The position numbers and the translations under genes are program-made. The notes beneath the pieces are model-generated. The model saw nothing but the letters and a program-made list of their open reading frames with translations. It was not told where the DNA came from and did not search any database. From the NCBI RefSeq assembly GCF_003719305.1, contig NZ_RARC01000001.1, positions 62,001-126,000 of the forward strand: 64,000 nt of DNA, in the 5' to 3' direction. Of the stretch, positions 54,697 to 64,000 are shown piece after piece (the stretch's first letter is position 1; the number at the start of each line of letters is the position of its first letter). This DNA is from Mycolicibacterium stellerae. Lineage in GTDB: Bacteria > Actinomycetota > Actinomycetes > Mycobacteriales > Mycobacteriaceae.

Positions 54697-56330
54697 TAAG
54701 TGACCAGCGAGACGGAGTTCGCGCGGCGGAGCTTGCCCGACGGAGTCTTGGGGATGGTGCCGGGGCCGAGCACCACGACGTTGCGCGGCCGCACATCGAC
54801 CTCGGCGACGACCTCGTGGGCGACCTGGCGCTCGATGCGGTGCACCTCGTCGGGGTCCTGGTAAGCGTTGGACTCGACAGCGACGGCGAACGTCTCGCGG
54901 GAGTGCCCGGCATCCAGTCGCACCGCGACCGCACAGCCGGGGCGGACCCCTTCGACGCGGCCGGCGGCCCGCTCGATATCGGTCGGGTAGATGTTGCGGC
55001 CCGCCATGATGATGACGTCCTTGACGCGGCCGCACACCACGACGTGGCCTTCGTCGGTCAGGTAGCCCAGGTCGCCGGTGTCATACCAACCGTGCTCGTC
55101 CTGCGCGGGGATGAAGCCACCCATGGTGATGTAGCCGGGCGTGACGGGCTCGCCGCGCAGCTCGATGATGCCGACGCCGCGGGCGGGCATCACGTTGCCC
55201 TGCTCGTCGATGATCCGGGCCTCCAGCCCCTCCAGCAGCGGCCCGAGTGTGGCCAGCCTGCGGGTGTTGCCCTTCGTCGCGGGCACCGCACGCCGCAGCG
55301 CGGCCATCAGGTCGGCGTCGACCTCGTCGACCACCAGGCCCGCATTGCATTCGGAGAAGGACACCGCCAGCGTCGTCTCGGCCATGCCGTAGGCGGGCAG
55401 GATCGCCGACGGGTGCAGGTTGAACGGCTTACCCGCATCGAGCAGGTCCTCGACGTCGGCAGGCTCGACGGGCTCGGCACCCGACAGCGCGAAGCGCAGC
55501 GTGGACAGGTCGAACTCGCCGGGCTGGGCCTGGCGCCGCAGCCGCTTCGCGAGCAGCGCGTACGCGAAGTTCGGCGCCGCGGTCATGGTGCCCTTGTACT
55601 TGTCGATCAGCCGCGCCCACAGCAGGGTGTCGCGCAGGAAGTCCATCGGGGTGACCTTGACCAGCTCCGCACCGAAGTACATCGGGATGGTCAGGAAGCC
55701 GACCATGCCCATGTCGTGGAAGCAGGGCAGCCAGCTGACCATGACGTCCTTGTCGACGTCGTACTCGGCGCCGATGAACATCGCCTCGGCGTTGGAGTGG
55801 ATGTTGCGGTGGGTGATCTGCACGGCCTTCGGTGAGCCGGTCGAGCCCGACGTCAGCTGCATGAGGGCCAGGTCGTCCTCGCCAACCTCGATCGGGTCGA
55901 TCGGATCTGAGGCGAGCAGCTCGGGCACGGTCAGCACCTTGATGCCCTGCTCCTCGAGCACGGGCACGGCGACCATGAACGGCTCGGACACGATCACGGC
56001 CTTGGCCTCGATCATGTGGACGACGTTCATCGTGTCTTCCGCCCAGACCACCAGGTCGGTGCGCGGAGTGGGCTGGTGGAGCATCGTCAGGCTGGCGCCA
56101 CGCATCCAGAGACCCTGAGCGGTCGGCGCGATCTCCACGGGGAAGCCGGCCAGCACGCCAACGGCGTCACCGTGGCCGATGCCCGCGGCGGCAAGGCCAC
56201 CGGCGATCTGGCGGGCCCTCTCGTGCACCTCACCCCAGGTGTGACGAATGGGTTCGTGCGGTTCACCGGTGACCATGCCCGTACTCGCGTTACGAGCATT
56301 GCGGTACATCTTCTCGGTGAATCTGCTCAC
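54696..56330 (-). CDS. Fatty-acyl-AMP ligase / acyl-CoA synthetase-like (Pks16-type)
   Basis: 544 residues from GTG, the same length as M. tuberculosis Pks16 (Rv1013) as I recall and in the same place between pth and ispE. Adenylate-forming motifs: [21 protein letters not shown] (A3), [13 protein letters not shown] (the FAAL-type A4), [14 protein letters not shown] (A5), [39 protein letters not shown] (A7-A8), and the Lys in KTPSGKLRR (A10). It activates a fatty acid to acyl-AMP (or acyl-CoA), probably for lipid assembly. The 256 bp upstream, to ispE, hold its promoter and nothing else I can name. Confidence 0.85.
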   Translation of the reverse strand: MSRFTEKMYRNARNASTGMVTGEPHEPIRHTWGEVHERARQIAGGLAAAGIGHGDAVGVLAGFPVEIAPTAQGLWMRGASLTMLHQPTPRTDLVVWAEDTMNVVHMIEAKAVIVSEPFMVAVPVLEEQGIKVLTVPELLASDPIDPIEVGEDDLALMQLTSGSTGSPKAVQITHRNIHSNAEAMFIGAEYDVDKDVMVSWLPCFHDMGMVGFLTIPMYFGAELVKVTPMDFLRDTLLWARLIDKYKGTMTAAPNFAYALLAKRLRRQAQPGEFDLSTLRFALSGAEPVEPADVEDLLDAGKPFNLHPSAILPAYGMAETTLAVSFSECNAGLVVDEVDADLMAALRRAVPATKGNTRRLATLGPLLEGLEARIIDEQGNVMPARGVGIIELRGEPVTPGYITMGGFIPAQDEHGWYDTGDLGYLTDEGHVVVCGRVKDVIIMAGRNIYPTDIERAAGRVEGVRPGCAVAVRLDAGHSRETFAVAVESNAYQDPDEVHRIERQVAHEVVAEVDVRPRNVVVLGPGTIPKTPSGKLRRANSVSLVT

Positions 56331-56586
56331 GACAGCCTCCTCGGGTCCACCGCAAATGCCAGTGTGTAATGCTCCGCCTGGTGGGCGGAGCTTTCACGTA
56401 GGCGCGCACACATTTGGAGCGCGGTTATGTCTCGATTCGGTGATGCGCTAGGGAGGGACGCCCGCCCACCGGATTCTCCGGCGGCGGCACTATCCGCGTC
56501 CACTTCATGACCGCTAGTTTTCACCGTCGCTCATCTTAGGCAACTCTTAAGTAACTGCCAAACTAACGCAGTAATTGAGGTTTGTG

Positions 56587-57549
56587 TCACACCTGTGGCG
56601 GGGGCGCCGGAACGACCCGCGCGCCCTGCACCGGACCGCTGGCCACCCGCACGGTGCGACAGACCCCTGCTCCGGCCAGCTGAGCCCCGATGTCGACGGC
56701 AGACGAGGACGAGGGGCATAGGAACGCACACGTCGGCCCCGAGCCGGACACGATCCCAGCCAGGGCGCCGGCCTCGACACCGGCCCGCAGCGTCCGGCGC
56801 AGGCTCGGGTGGAGGCTCAACGCCGCGGGCTGCAGGTCGTTTCCCAGCAGCGGTGCAAGGGCGACGGGGTCGCCGGAGGCCAGGGCGGTCAGCAGGGGTT
56901 CAGGATCCTCCAGCGGCGCCGGGAGGTTGCGGTCGTCGGCATCGCGAAGCCGATCGACCTCGGTGAACACCGCCGGGGTGGACAAGCCGCCCTCGGCGAA
57001 GGCGAGTACCCAGTGGAATGTGCTTCTGGCCAGCACGGTCGCCAGCTCCTCGCCGCGGCCCGTGCCAAGCGCCGTGCCGCCGTGCAGGGCGAACGGCACG
57101 TCGCTGCCCAGCTTGGCGGCCAGTGTGTGCAGGTCGCGGCGCGGCACGCCGAGCTCCCACAACGAGTTGATCGCGACCAGCACCGCCGCCGCGTCGGCGC
57201 TGCCGCCTGCCATACCCCCGGCGACTGGGATCGACTTCTCGATGGTGATCGAGACGTCGGGAACCCGGCCGACGTGCTCGGCCATCAGCTCGGCGGCCCG
57301 CCACGCGAGGTTGCGCTCATCGATGGGCAGCGATTCCGCGCCCTCCCCCGCCAGCTCCAGCGACAGCACGTCGGCGTTGCGGACGGTGACCTCGTCGAGC
57401 AGGGAAACAGCGTGAAAGACGGTCGTCAGCTCGTGGTAGCCGTCATCGCGGCGATCGCCGACGGCCAGATACAGGTTGACCTTGCCCGGTACCCGCACGG
57501 TGACCGACCCGGTGGGAACCCACTCCGATGCGGTACTGCCATTGGACAC
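56587..57549 (-). CDS. ispE: 4-diphosphocytidyl-2-C-methyl-D-erythritol kinase
   Basis: 320 residues from GTG. GHMP kinase of the MEP isoprenoid pathway. Motif 1 is [22 protein letters not shown] near residue 20; the ATP loop is [24 protein letters not shown] near 108-130; motif 3 is [16 protein letters not shown] near 265. Slightly longer at the C-terminus than E. coli IspE. In M. tuberculosis ispE follows ksgA directly; here a kinase gene on the other strand intervenes. Confidence 0.95.
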   Translation of the reverse strand: MSNGSTASEWVPTGSVTVRVPGKVNLYLAVGDRRDDGYHELTTVFHAVSLLDEVTVRNADVLSLELAGEGAESLPIDERNLAWRAAELMAEHVGRVPDVSITIEKSIPVAGGMAGGSADAAAVLVAINSLWELGVPRRDLHTLAAKLGSDVPFALHGGTALGTGRGEELATVLARSTFHWVLAFAEGGLSTPAVFTEVDRLRDADDRNLPAPLEDPEPLLTALASGDPVALAPLLGNDLQPAALSLHPSLRRTLRAGVEAGALAGIVSGSGPTCAFLCPSSSSAVDIGAQLAGAGVCRTVRVASGPVQGARVVPAPPPQV

Positions 57550-57633
57550 CGCACGACACTATCGCCGACAGGCAGGCGAGAAGTGCTCATGCGGTGATAA
57601 AGGCGGCCAGGAGGCTCGGCATAGTCTGGAAAC

Positions 57634-58425
57634 GTGCTTCAGGTCGGCGCCGACTTCGCGGGCTATGTCATCGACGCGATACTCGGACGCGGTGGGTACG
57701 CCGCCGTGTACCGGGCACACCGGCCTGCCGACCCGAATCGCGTGGTGGCACTTAAGATTCTCGACGAGCACCATCGTGGCGAGGATCAAACTGCGCGGCT
57801 GCGACGGGAATTCGAGTTCGCACGTCAGCTTGACCATCCCCATGTCATCACCGTCTACGAGCAGGGTGTCGGCTGGCTGACCATGGAGGTGATCGGCGGG
57901 GGCACGTCAAGTGCACTGCCGGACAAGCAGACTCGACTCGCCGCCCTGAAGCAGATCGCCGATGCGCTGGACTACATACACCGCCGCGGAATCGTTCACT
58001 GCGACGTCAAGCCTTCCAATATCCTCGTGTCGCAGGATTTTCTACGGGCTGTGCTCATCGACTTCGGTGTGGCGTATGCGGTCTCGGAGACCCTTGGCTG
58101 GCATGCGACGCGCATCGAGGCCTCCCTGCCGTACACCGCGCCCGAGCTGCTGCGCGGCAGGCCACCATCGGCGCTCACCGATCAGTACGCGTTGGCATGC
58201 ACGGCCGTCGAACTCCTACTGGGCAGACCGCCATACACCGGAGCGACATGGATGGAACTCGTCGACGCCCATCTCAACCGGCCCGCGCCGAGCTACTCAC
58301 ACAAGATCGCTTGGGTGCCACGCAGCTTCGACTCGGTCCTGCACAGGGCATTGGCGAAGATCCCGGACAGCCGGTACGACTCGTGCACGGAGCTGATCGA
58401 GCGCCTCAGTGACACGCTAGCTTAG
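57634..58425 (+). CDS. Small cytosolic Ser/Thr protein kinase (non-RD type)
   Basis: 263 residues, GTG start, essentially a bare kinase domain with no membrane segment. Glycine loop GRGGYAAVYRA (18-28), the VAIK-type Lys in VVALKILDEHH, catalytic loop IVHCDVKPSNILVS, DFG in VLIDFGVAYAV, APE in TAPELLRG, then DQYALACTAVELLLGRPPYTG. The loop has HCD instead of HRD, which makes it a non-RD kinase that may not need activation-loop phosphorylation. It runs opposite to, and interrupts, the ispE-ksgA order, so it is probably a lineage-specific insertion. Targets unknown. Confidence 0.85.
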   Translation: MLQVGADFAGYVIDAILGRGGYAAVYRAHRPADPNRVVALKILDEHHRGEDQTARLRREFEFARQLDHPHVITVYEQGVGWLTMEVIGGGTSSALPDKQTRLAALKQIADALDYIHRRGIVHCDVKPSNILVSQDFLRAVLIDFGVAYAVSETLGWHATRIEASLPYTAPELLRGRPPSALTDQYALACTAVELLLGRPPYTGATWMELVDAHLNRPAPSYSHKIAWVPRSFDSVLHRALAKIPDSRYDSCTELIERLSDTLA

Positions 58426-58435
58426 CGAACTACGG

Positions 58436-59323
58436 CTATTCGGCCGGCTGGATCACTTTCTTGGCCTGGTGATCCCACACTCCCGAGCGCTCCAACAGCC
58501 TTACGAAGTCGGCGATGGAAAGCGTCTCACCCCGTCGCGACGGATCGATGCTGGCGGCCAGCAGCCGTTGTGCGGACTCGTTGCCGCCGCCCGCCCATTC
58601 GGCGAACGCGTTGCGAGAAGTCTTGCGGCGCTGAGCAAAAGCGATATCGATCAGCTTGAAGACCTGCTGGCGGAAACCGTCGTCGGTCGGCCATGGCGAG
58701 GTCTCATACCGGTCGATGCGCACCAGTCCCGAGTACACCCGCGGGATGGGCCAGAACACCGTCGGCGACACCATGCCGTGCCTGCGCACCTTGCCGTAGA
58801 ACCTGATCTTGGCACTGGGCACGCCATAGTCCTTGCCGCCGGGCTCGGCAGCGAGCCGCTCGGCCACCTCGGCCTGCACCATCACCATCACGGTGCGGAT
58901 CGACGGGAAGTCGGCGAGCAGATGAAGCAAGGCGGGAACCGCCACGTTGTAGGGCAGGTTCGCGACCAGCGCGGTCGGCTGCTCGGGCAGGTCGTCGGGC
59001 CGCAGATCGAGCACGTCGGAATTCAGCACCGTCAGCCGGTTGATCTCGCTGTGCGAGTGTTCGGCGACGGTGTGCGGCAGTTGACCGGCCAGCACCGGGT
59101 CGATCTCCACGGCGGTGACCTTGGCGCCGCGGTCAAGCAGCGCGAGCGTCAGCGAGCCGAGACCGGGTCCGACCTCCAAGACGTGGTCATGGCGGTTGAT
59201 TCCGGATGCGGAAACCACACGGCGCACGGTATTTGCGTCGTGAACGAAATTCTGGCCGTAAGCCTTACGCGGCCTGAAATCCAACTCTTTGGCAAGGTGC
59301 CGAATTTCGGTACGGCCCAGCAA
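58436..59323 (-). CDS. ksgA: 16S rRNA dimethyladenosine transferase
   Basis: 295 residues; dimethylates two adjacent adenines near the 3' end of 16S rRNA. The start is probably TTG (giving [30 protein letters not shown]), since no ATG/GTG lies between it and the rpfB stop 9 bp upstream; GGGGGC precedes it. SAM motif [15 protein letters not shown], acidic VEIDPVLA, catalytic NLPYN ([15 protein letters not shown]), and C-terminal RRKTSRNAF. It forms the usual rpfB-ksgA pair. Confidence 0.95.
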   Translation of the reverse strand: MLGRTEIRHLAKELDFRPRKAYGQNFVHDANTVRRVVSASGINRHDHVLEVGPGLGSLTLALLDRGAKVTAVEIDPVLAGQLPHTVAEHSHSEINRLTVLNSDVLDLRPDDLPEQPTALVANLPYNVAVPALLHLLADFPSIRTVMVMVQAEVAERLAAEPGGKDYGVPSAKIRFYGKVRRHGMVSPTVFWPIPRVYSGLVRIDRYETSPWPTDDGFRQQVFKLIDIAFAQRRKTSRNAFAEWAGGGNESAQRLLAASIDPSRRGETLSIADFVRLLERSGVWDHQAKKVIQPAE

Positions 59324-59331
59324 TCTGATGG

Positions 59332-60537
<1,206 letters not shown>

Positions 60538-60561
60538 CTAGCAACGGCAACTCGCCATCGT

Positions 60562-61410
60562 TCACGACGAGTTCACCGCGAAGCCGTACACCCGACCCGC
60601 GGTCGCCGAGGTCTCTTTGGCCACATCCGCGGCGGGCCGGTCGACGATATCGGCCAGCGCGCGCACGGTGTACGGCAGGCAGTACGGCTCGTTCGGCGCG
60701 CCCCGGTACGGATGCGGGGTGAGAAACGGCGCGTCGGTCTCCACCAACAGCTGCCCGGCCGGGATCACCGCCGCCGCCTCGTGCAGCGCGCGGGCGTTGC
60801 GGAAGCTGACGGTGCCCGACAGGCTCAGCACCCAGCCAGCGTCGACGCACGTCCGCGCCATCTCGGCGTCCGACGAGAAGCAGTGGAAGATCACCGTCGG
60901 GGGTGCGCCCTCGGCCCGCAGCACGTCGAGCACGTCGGCGTCGGCGTCGCGGTTGTGAATCATCAGCGGCTTGCCGGTCCGCTTGGCCAGGTCGATGTGC
61001 CAGGCGAAGGCGTCGCGCTGCTCCCCGGGTGACGCGCACCCGTCGAGCCGGCCCGGCCAATAGTTGTCCAGCCCGGTCTCACCGACCGCCACCACGCGGG
61101 GATGGCCGACCAGCCGCTCGATAACCGTCTTCGCCTCGTCGGTGAGCGCGTTGGCCCGCGTCGGGTGCAGCGCAACCGCCGCGTAGACGCGGGGGTCCCA
61201 GTCGGCGGCCTCGGTGACCCAGCGGGCCGAGTCAAGGTCGTCGGCGATGGTGACGACGGCCGTCACGCCGACGGCCGCGGCGCGGTCCACGATCGCACGC
61301 ACGTCGTCACCATCCTTGGCGCCGCACGCGTCGAGGTGGGTGTGCGCGTCGACCAAGGGGCCCAACGGCTCGGGAGGCGGCGGCGCCGGACGGGAACTGC
61401 TCACCGCCAC
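60562..61410 (-). CDS. tatD: TatD-family metal-dependent DNase/hydrolase
   Basis: 282 residues from one of two close GTGs (61410 or 61404). TatD TIM-barrel: VDAHTHLDACGA (metal His pair), VAVGETGLDNYW (bridging Glu), LMIHNRDAD (His), TVIFHCFSSDAEMA (His) and VETDAPFLTPHPYRGAPNEPY (catalytic Asp). The family comprises 3'-5' DNases. Located between rpfB and the divergent metG as in M. tuberculosis (Rv1008). A short Pro-rich N-terminus precedes the core. Confidence 0.93.
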   Translation of the reverse strand: MAVSSSRPAPPPPEPLGPLVDAHTHLDACGAKDGDDVRAIVDRAAAVGVTAVVTIADDLDSARWVTEAADWDPRVYAAVALHPTRANALTDEAKTVIERLVGHPRVVAVGETGLDNYWPGRLDGCASPGEQRDAFAWHIDLAKRTGKPLMIHNRDADADVLDVLRAEGAPPTVIFHCFSSDAEMARTCVDAGWVLSLSGTVSFRNARALHEAAAVIPAGQLLVETDAPFLTPHPYRGAPNEPYCLPYTVRALADIVDRPAADVAKETSATAGRVYGFAVNSS

Positions 61411-61429
61411 ACCATAAGGTGGTGAGGAA

Positions 61430-63016
61430 ATGACCACCGCCATCCCCGGCGCGAGGACGCGCACCACAGGGAATCCGTACTACATAACCACCGCGATCAC
61501 GTATCCGAACGGTGCTCCGCACATCGGGCACGCCTACGAATACATCGCGACCGATGCGATCGCCCGCTTCAAGCGGCTCGACGGGTTCGACGTGCGGTAT
61601 TTGACCGGCACCGACGAGCACGGTTTGAAGATGGCCGAAACCGCCGCAGCCGAGGGCGTTCCGACTGCCGAGCTGGCCCGCCGCAACTCCGATGTCTTCC
61701 AGCGGCTGCAGGAGAAGCTGAACATCTCCTTCGACCGCTTCATCCGCACGACCGATCCCGACCACATCGAAGCTTCCATCGACATCTGGAACCGGATGAA
61801 CGCCTCCGGCGACATCTACCTGGACTCGTACAAAGGTTGGTACTCGATCCGCGACGAACGCTTCTTCACCGAGGGCGAGACGGCGGTCGGGCCCGACGGT
61901 GTGCGCGTGGCGAGCGAGACCGGTGCACCGGTGACGTGGACCGAGGAGCAGACCTATTTCTTCCGGCTGTCGGCCTACACCGACAGGCTGCTCGCGCACT
62001 ACGAGGCCCACCCCGAGTTCATCGGCCCCGATGTCCGACGCAACGAGGTGGTCAGCTTCGTCTCCGGCGGGCTGCGCGACCTGTCGATCTCGCGCACGAC
62101 GTTCGACTGGGGTGTGCCGGTCCCCGACCATCCTGATCACGTGATGTACGTGTGGGTCGACGCGCTGACCAACTACCTGACCGGCGTCGGCTTTCCCGAC
62201 ACGTCCTCGCAGCTGTTTGCGCGGTTCTGGCCCGCCGACCTGCACATGATCGGCAAGGACATCATCAGGTTCCACACCGTGTACTGGCCGGCGTTCCTGA
62301 TGTCGGCGGGAATCGAATTGCCGCGAAGGGTTTTCGCGCACGGATTCGTGCTCAACCGCGGCGAGAAGATGTCCAAGTCGGTGGGCAACGTCGTCGACCC
62401 GGCGAACCTCGTCGACACGTTCGGCGTCGACCCGGTGCGCTACTTCTTCCTGCGCGAGGTGCCTTTCGGGCAGGACGGCAGCTACAGCGAGGACGCGATC
62501 ATCACGCGGGTCAACGCCGACCTCGCCAACGAGTTGGGCAACCTGGCGCAGCGGTCGCTGTCGATGGTGGCCAAGAACCTCGACGGGATCGTGCCCTCGC
62601 CCGCAGAATTCTCCGACGACGACCGCGCACTGCTGGCCCGCGCTGGCGAGGAGTTGTTGTCGACGGTGCGGGCGCATTTCGATGTGCCCGCGATGCACCT
62701 CGCGCTTGAGGCCATCTGGTTGATGCTCGGCGAGGCCAACCGCTACTTCTCGGCCCAGGAGCCGTGGGTGCTGCGCAAGTCGGAGGCCGAGGCCGACCAG
62801 CAGCGGTTCCGCACCGTGCTCTACACGACGATGGAGGTTGTGCGCGTCGCCGCGCTGCTGGTGCAGCCGGTGATGCCCGATTCGGCCGCCAACCTGCTTG
62901 ACCTGCTGGGCCAGCCAGAAGACCAGCGCACCTTCGCCGCGATCGGCACCCGGCTGGCGCCGGGGACCGCGCTGCCCGCCCCGGTCGGGGTGTTCCCGCG
63001 CTATCAGGCGGAGTGA
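61430..63016 (+). CDS. metG: Methionyl-tRNA synthetase
   Basis: 528 residues. Class I aminoacyl-tRNA synthetase: the HIGH motif is in [14 protein letters not shown] near residue 33 and the KMSKS motif is in [15 protein letters not shown] near 313. Other marks are [28 protein letters not shown], and [20 protein letters not shown]. The connective peptide shows no CxxC zinc knuckle. The C-terminal anticodon domain is short and there is no dimerisation extension. It charges tRNA-Met. Divergent from tatD by 19 bp, so promoters overlap the coding starts. Confidence 0.97.
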   Translation: MTTAIPGARTRTTGNPYYITTAITYPNGAPHIGHAYEYIATDAIARFKRLDGFDVRYLTGTDEHGLKMAETAAAEGVPTAELARRNSDVFQRLQEKLNISFDRFIRTTDPDHIEASIDIWNRMNASGDIYLDSYKGWYSIRDERFFTEGETAVGPDGVRVASETGAPVTWTEEQTYFFRLSAYTDRLLAHYEAHPEFIGPDVRRNEVVSFVSGGLRDLSISRTTFDWGVPVPDHPDHVMYVWVDALTNYLTGVGFPDTSSQLFARFWPADLHMIGKDIIRFHTVYWPAFLMSAGIELPRRVFAHGFVLNRGEKMSKSVGNVVDPANLVDTFGVDPVRYFFLREVPFGQDGSYSEDAIITRVNADLANELGNLAQRSLSMVAKNLDGIVPSPAEFSDDDRALLARAGEELLSTVRAHFDVPAMHLALEAIWLMLGEANRYFSAQEPWVLRKSEAEADQQRFRTVLYTTMEVVRVAALLVQPVMPDSAANLLDLLGQPEDQRTFAAIGTRLAPGTALPAPVGVFPRYQAE

Positions 63017-63049
63017 CTTTCGCTCGCGAGAGTGACACGCGTCACGTCT

Positions 63050-63076
63050 TGTCACGTCTCGCGGCTCGGCGGTGTC
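63050..63076 (+). promoter_or_regulatory. ECF41 (SigJ)-type promoter match upstream of the FAD oxidoreductase
   Basis: TGTCACG, 16 nt, TGTC. The published ECF41 promoter is TGTCACA-N16-CGTC; this differs at one base in each element with exact spacing, and ends 32 bp before the ATG. A GTGAC-ACGC-GTCAC inverted repeat lies just upstream (63032-63045). Confidence 0.55.
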
Positions 63077-63108
63077 TTGAGGGCATCACCGAGAGAACAG
63101 GAGACATC

Positions 63109-64000
63109 ATGACCGGCAAGCGCACACACGTCGTGGTCATCGGCGGTGGATATGCAGGCACGCTGGCGGCCAACCATCTGCGGTTGCGCAGTGACATCGA
63201 CATCACGTTGGTCAACCCGCGGCCGAAGTTCGTCGAGCGGATCCGCCTGCACCAGCTCGTCGCGGGCACCGGTGAAGCGACCGCCGACTACGGCACACTT
63301 CTCGGAGAAGGAATCCAACTGGTCGTCGACAGCGCTAGCAGGATCAACACCGCCGCACAGACCGTGGAATTCGCATCCGGCCGCAAGCCGGTGCACTACG
63401 ACTACGTCATCTACGCGGTCGGCAGCACAGGGGCCGTCCCGGCGTCCGTTCCTGGCGCGGCCGAATTCGCCTATCCGATAGCCGAATTGGAGCTGGCGCA
63501 ACGGCTGCGCACCGCAATCGACGAGCTGCACCCCGATGCGCCGGTCACCGTGATCGGTGCGGGGCTCACCGGAATCGAGACGGCCTCAGAGCTTGCCGAG
63601 CAAGGTCGCAAGGTCACGCTGGTCTGCGGAGGTCAGCTGGCGCCGTCGCTGTCCGAGCCGGGCCGCCGATCGGTCGCCAAGTGGATGCGCAAGCACCGGG
63701 TTGCGGTGCTCGAGTCCGATGTGGTGGCAGAGGTCCGCCGCAATGCCGTGGTGTTCGCCGACGGCGCCGTGCGCCCGAGCGCGGTGACCATCTGGACCGC
63801 AGGCTTCGGCGTGCCGGAACTGGCCACCGCCAGCGGACTGCGCACCGACACGTTGGGCCGTCTGCTCACCGACGAGACACTGACCAGCGTCGACGATGAC
63901 CGCATCGTGGCCGCAGGCGACTGCGCCGCGCCATCCGACCAGCCGCTGCGGATGAGCTGCCAGGCGGCCGGACCGCTGGCCACGCAGGCGGCGGACACCG
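63109..64000 (+). CDS. FAD-dependent pyridine nucleotide-disulfide oxidoreductase, NDH-2-like (3' end beyond window)
   Basis: At least 297 residues; the frame is open at the right edge. ATG with AGGAG at 63099-63103. Two Rossmann motifs: VVVIGGGYAGTLAANHLR (FAD, residues 8-25) and VTVIGAGLTGIETASELAEQ (NAD(P)H, about 147-166). Then VRPSAVTIWTAGFGVPELA and the FAD-terminal VAAGDCAAPSDQP. The overall plan is that of type II NADH dehydrogenase-like or AIFM-type oxidoreductases. The promoter match suggests control by an ECF41 sigma factor, often encoded next door, here beyond the window. Confidence 0.85.
   Translation, partial: MTGKRTHVVVIGGGYAGTLAANHLRLRSDIDITLVNPRPKFVERIRLHQLVAGTGEATADYGTLLGEGIQLVVDSASRINTAAQTVEFASGRKPVHYDYVIYAVGSTGAVPASVPGAAEFAYPIAELELAQRLRTAIDELHPDAPVTVIGAGLTGIETASELAEQGRKVTLVCGGQLAPSLSEPGRRSVAKWMRKHRVAVLESDVVAEVRRNAVVFADGAVRPSAVTIWTAGFGVPELATASGLRTDTLGRLLTDETLTSVDDDRIVAAGDCAAPSDQPLRMSCQAAGPLATQAADT

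Overview
The window is a high-GC actinobacterial chromosome segment, almost certainly from a non-tuberculous, fast-growing-type mycobacterium (Mycolicibacterium-like). From memory of the M. tuberculosis map, the housekeeping genes follow its Rv1007c-to-Rv1029 block in order: metG, tatD, rpfB, ksgA, ispE, the pks16-type ligase, pth, rplY, lpqT, prsA, glmU, tRNA-Gln, a TetR gene, mfd, mazG, lpqU, eno, a FtsB-like gene, a DUF501 gene, ppx2 and the kdp operon. Accessory genes are inserted at several points. GTG starts are common, and 4-base stop/start overlaps (ATGA, GTGA) tie many genes into operons. I see no rRNA, CRISPR array, insertion sequence or complete prophage.

Layout. 1-9.4 kb is accessory: a truncated MASE1-GAF sensor, a 4-hydroxybenzoate pair (pobA-pcaK), a DUF4239 membrane protein, a small secreted protein, an alpha/beta hydrolase, an HNH nuclease gene directly before a tRNA with a UAA anticodon, a RidA protein and an unknown zinc-ribbon-like protein. 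8.7-12 kb has a TetR/MFS divergent pair with a palindrome between them, and a DMT-type exporter. 12-13.8 kb is a tightly coupled three-gene minus-strand operon: a protein ending in a six-cysteine tail, a GRDP-like protein and a methyltransferase. It is the best candidate here for an undescribed peptide-modification or metal-handling system. 14.5-22.8 kb is the full kdp potassium operon (an extra 27-aa microprotein, kdpF, A, B, C, D, E), closed by a long hairpin.

22.8-34.7 kb is a second accessory block: an epoxide-hydrolase-like enzyme, prpE, two overlapping CNNM/CorC-type membrane proteins preceded by a proline-rich upstream ORF whose proline codons can pair with the Shine-Dalgarno of the first CNNM gene, a PaaX-like regulator divergent from a Rieske oxygenase/crotonase pair, a large Orn/Lys/Arg decarboxylase, a 34-aa Cys/His-rich microprotein and a DUF4383 protein. 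34.7-64 kb is mostly core genes, interrupted by an iron-box-controlled efeOB pair, a small Ser/Thr kinase between ispE and ksgA, and a partial FAD oxidoreductase at the right edge with an ECF41/SigJ-type promoter match.

Three related GC-rich palindromic repeats lie in mfd, in the 5' end of pth and between DUF6611 and the FadD-like gene. In mfd and pth they seem to have added repeat-encoded amino acids.
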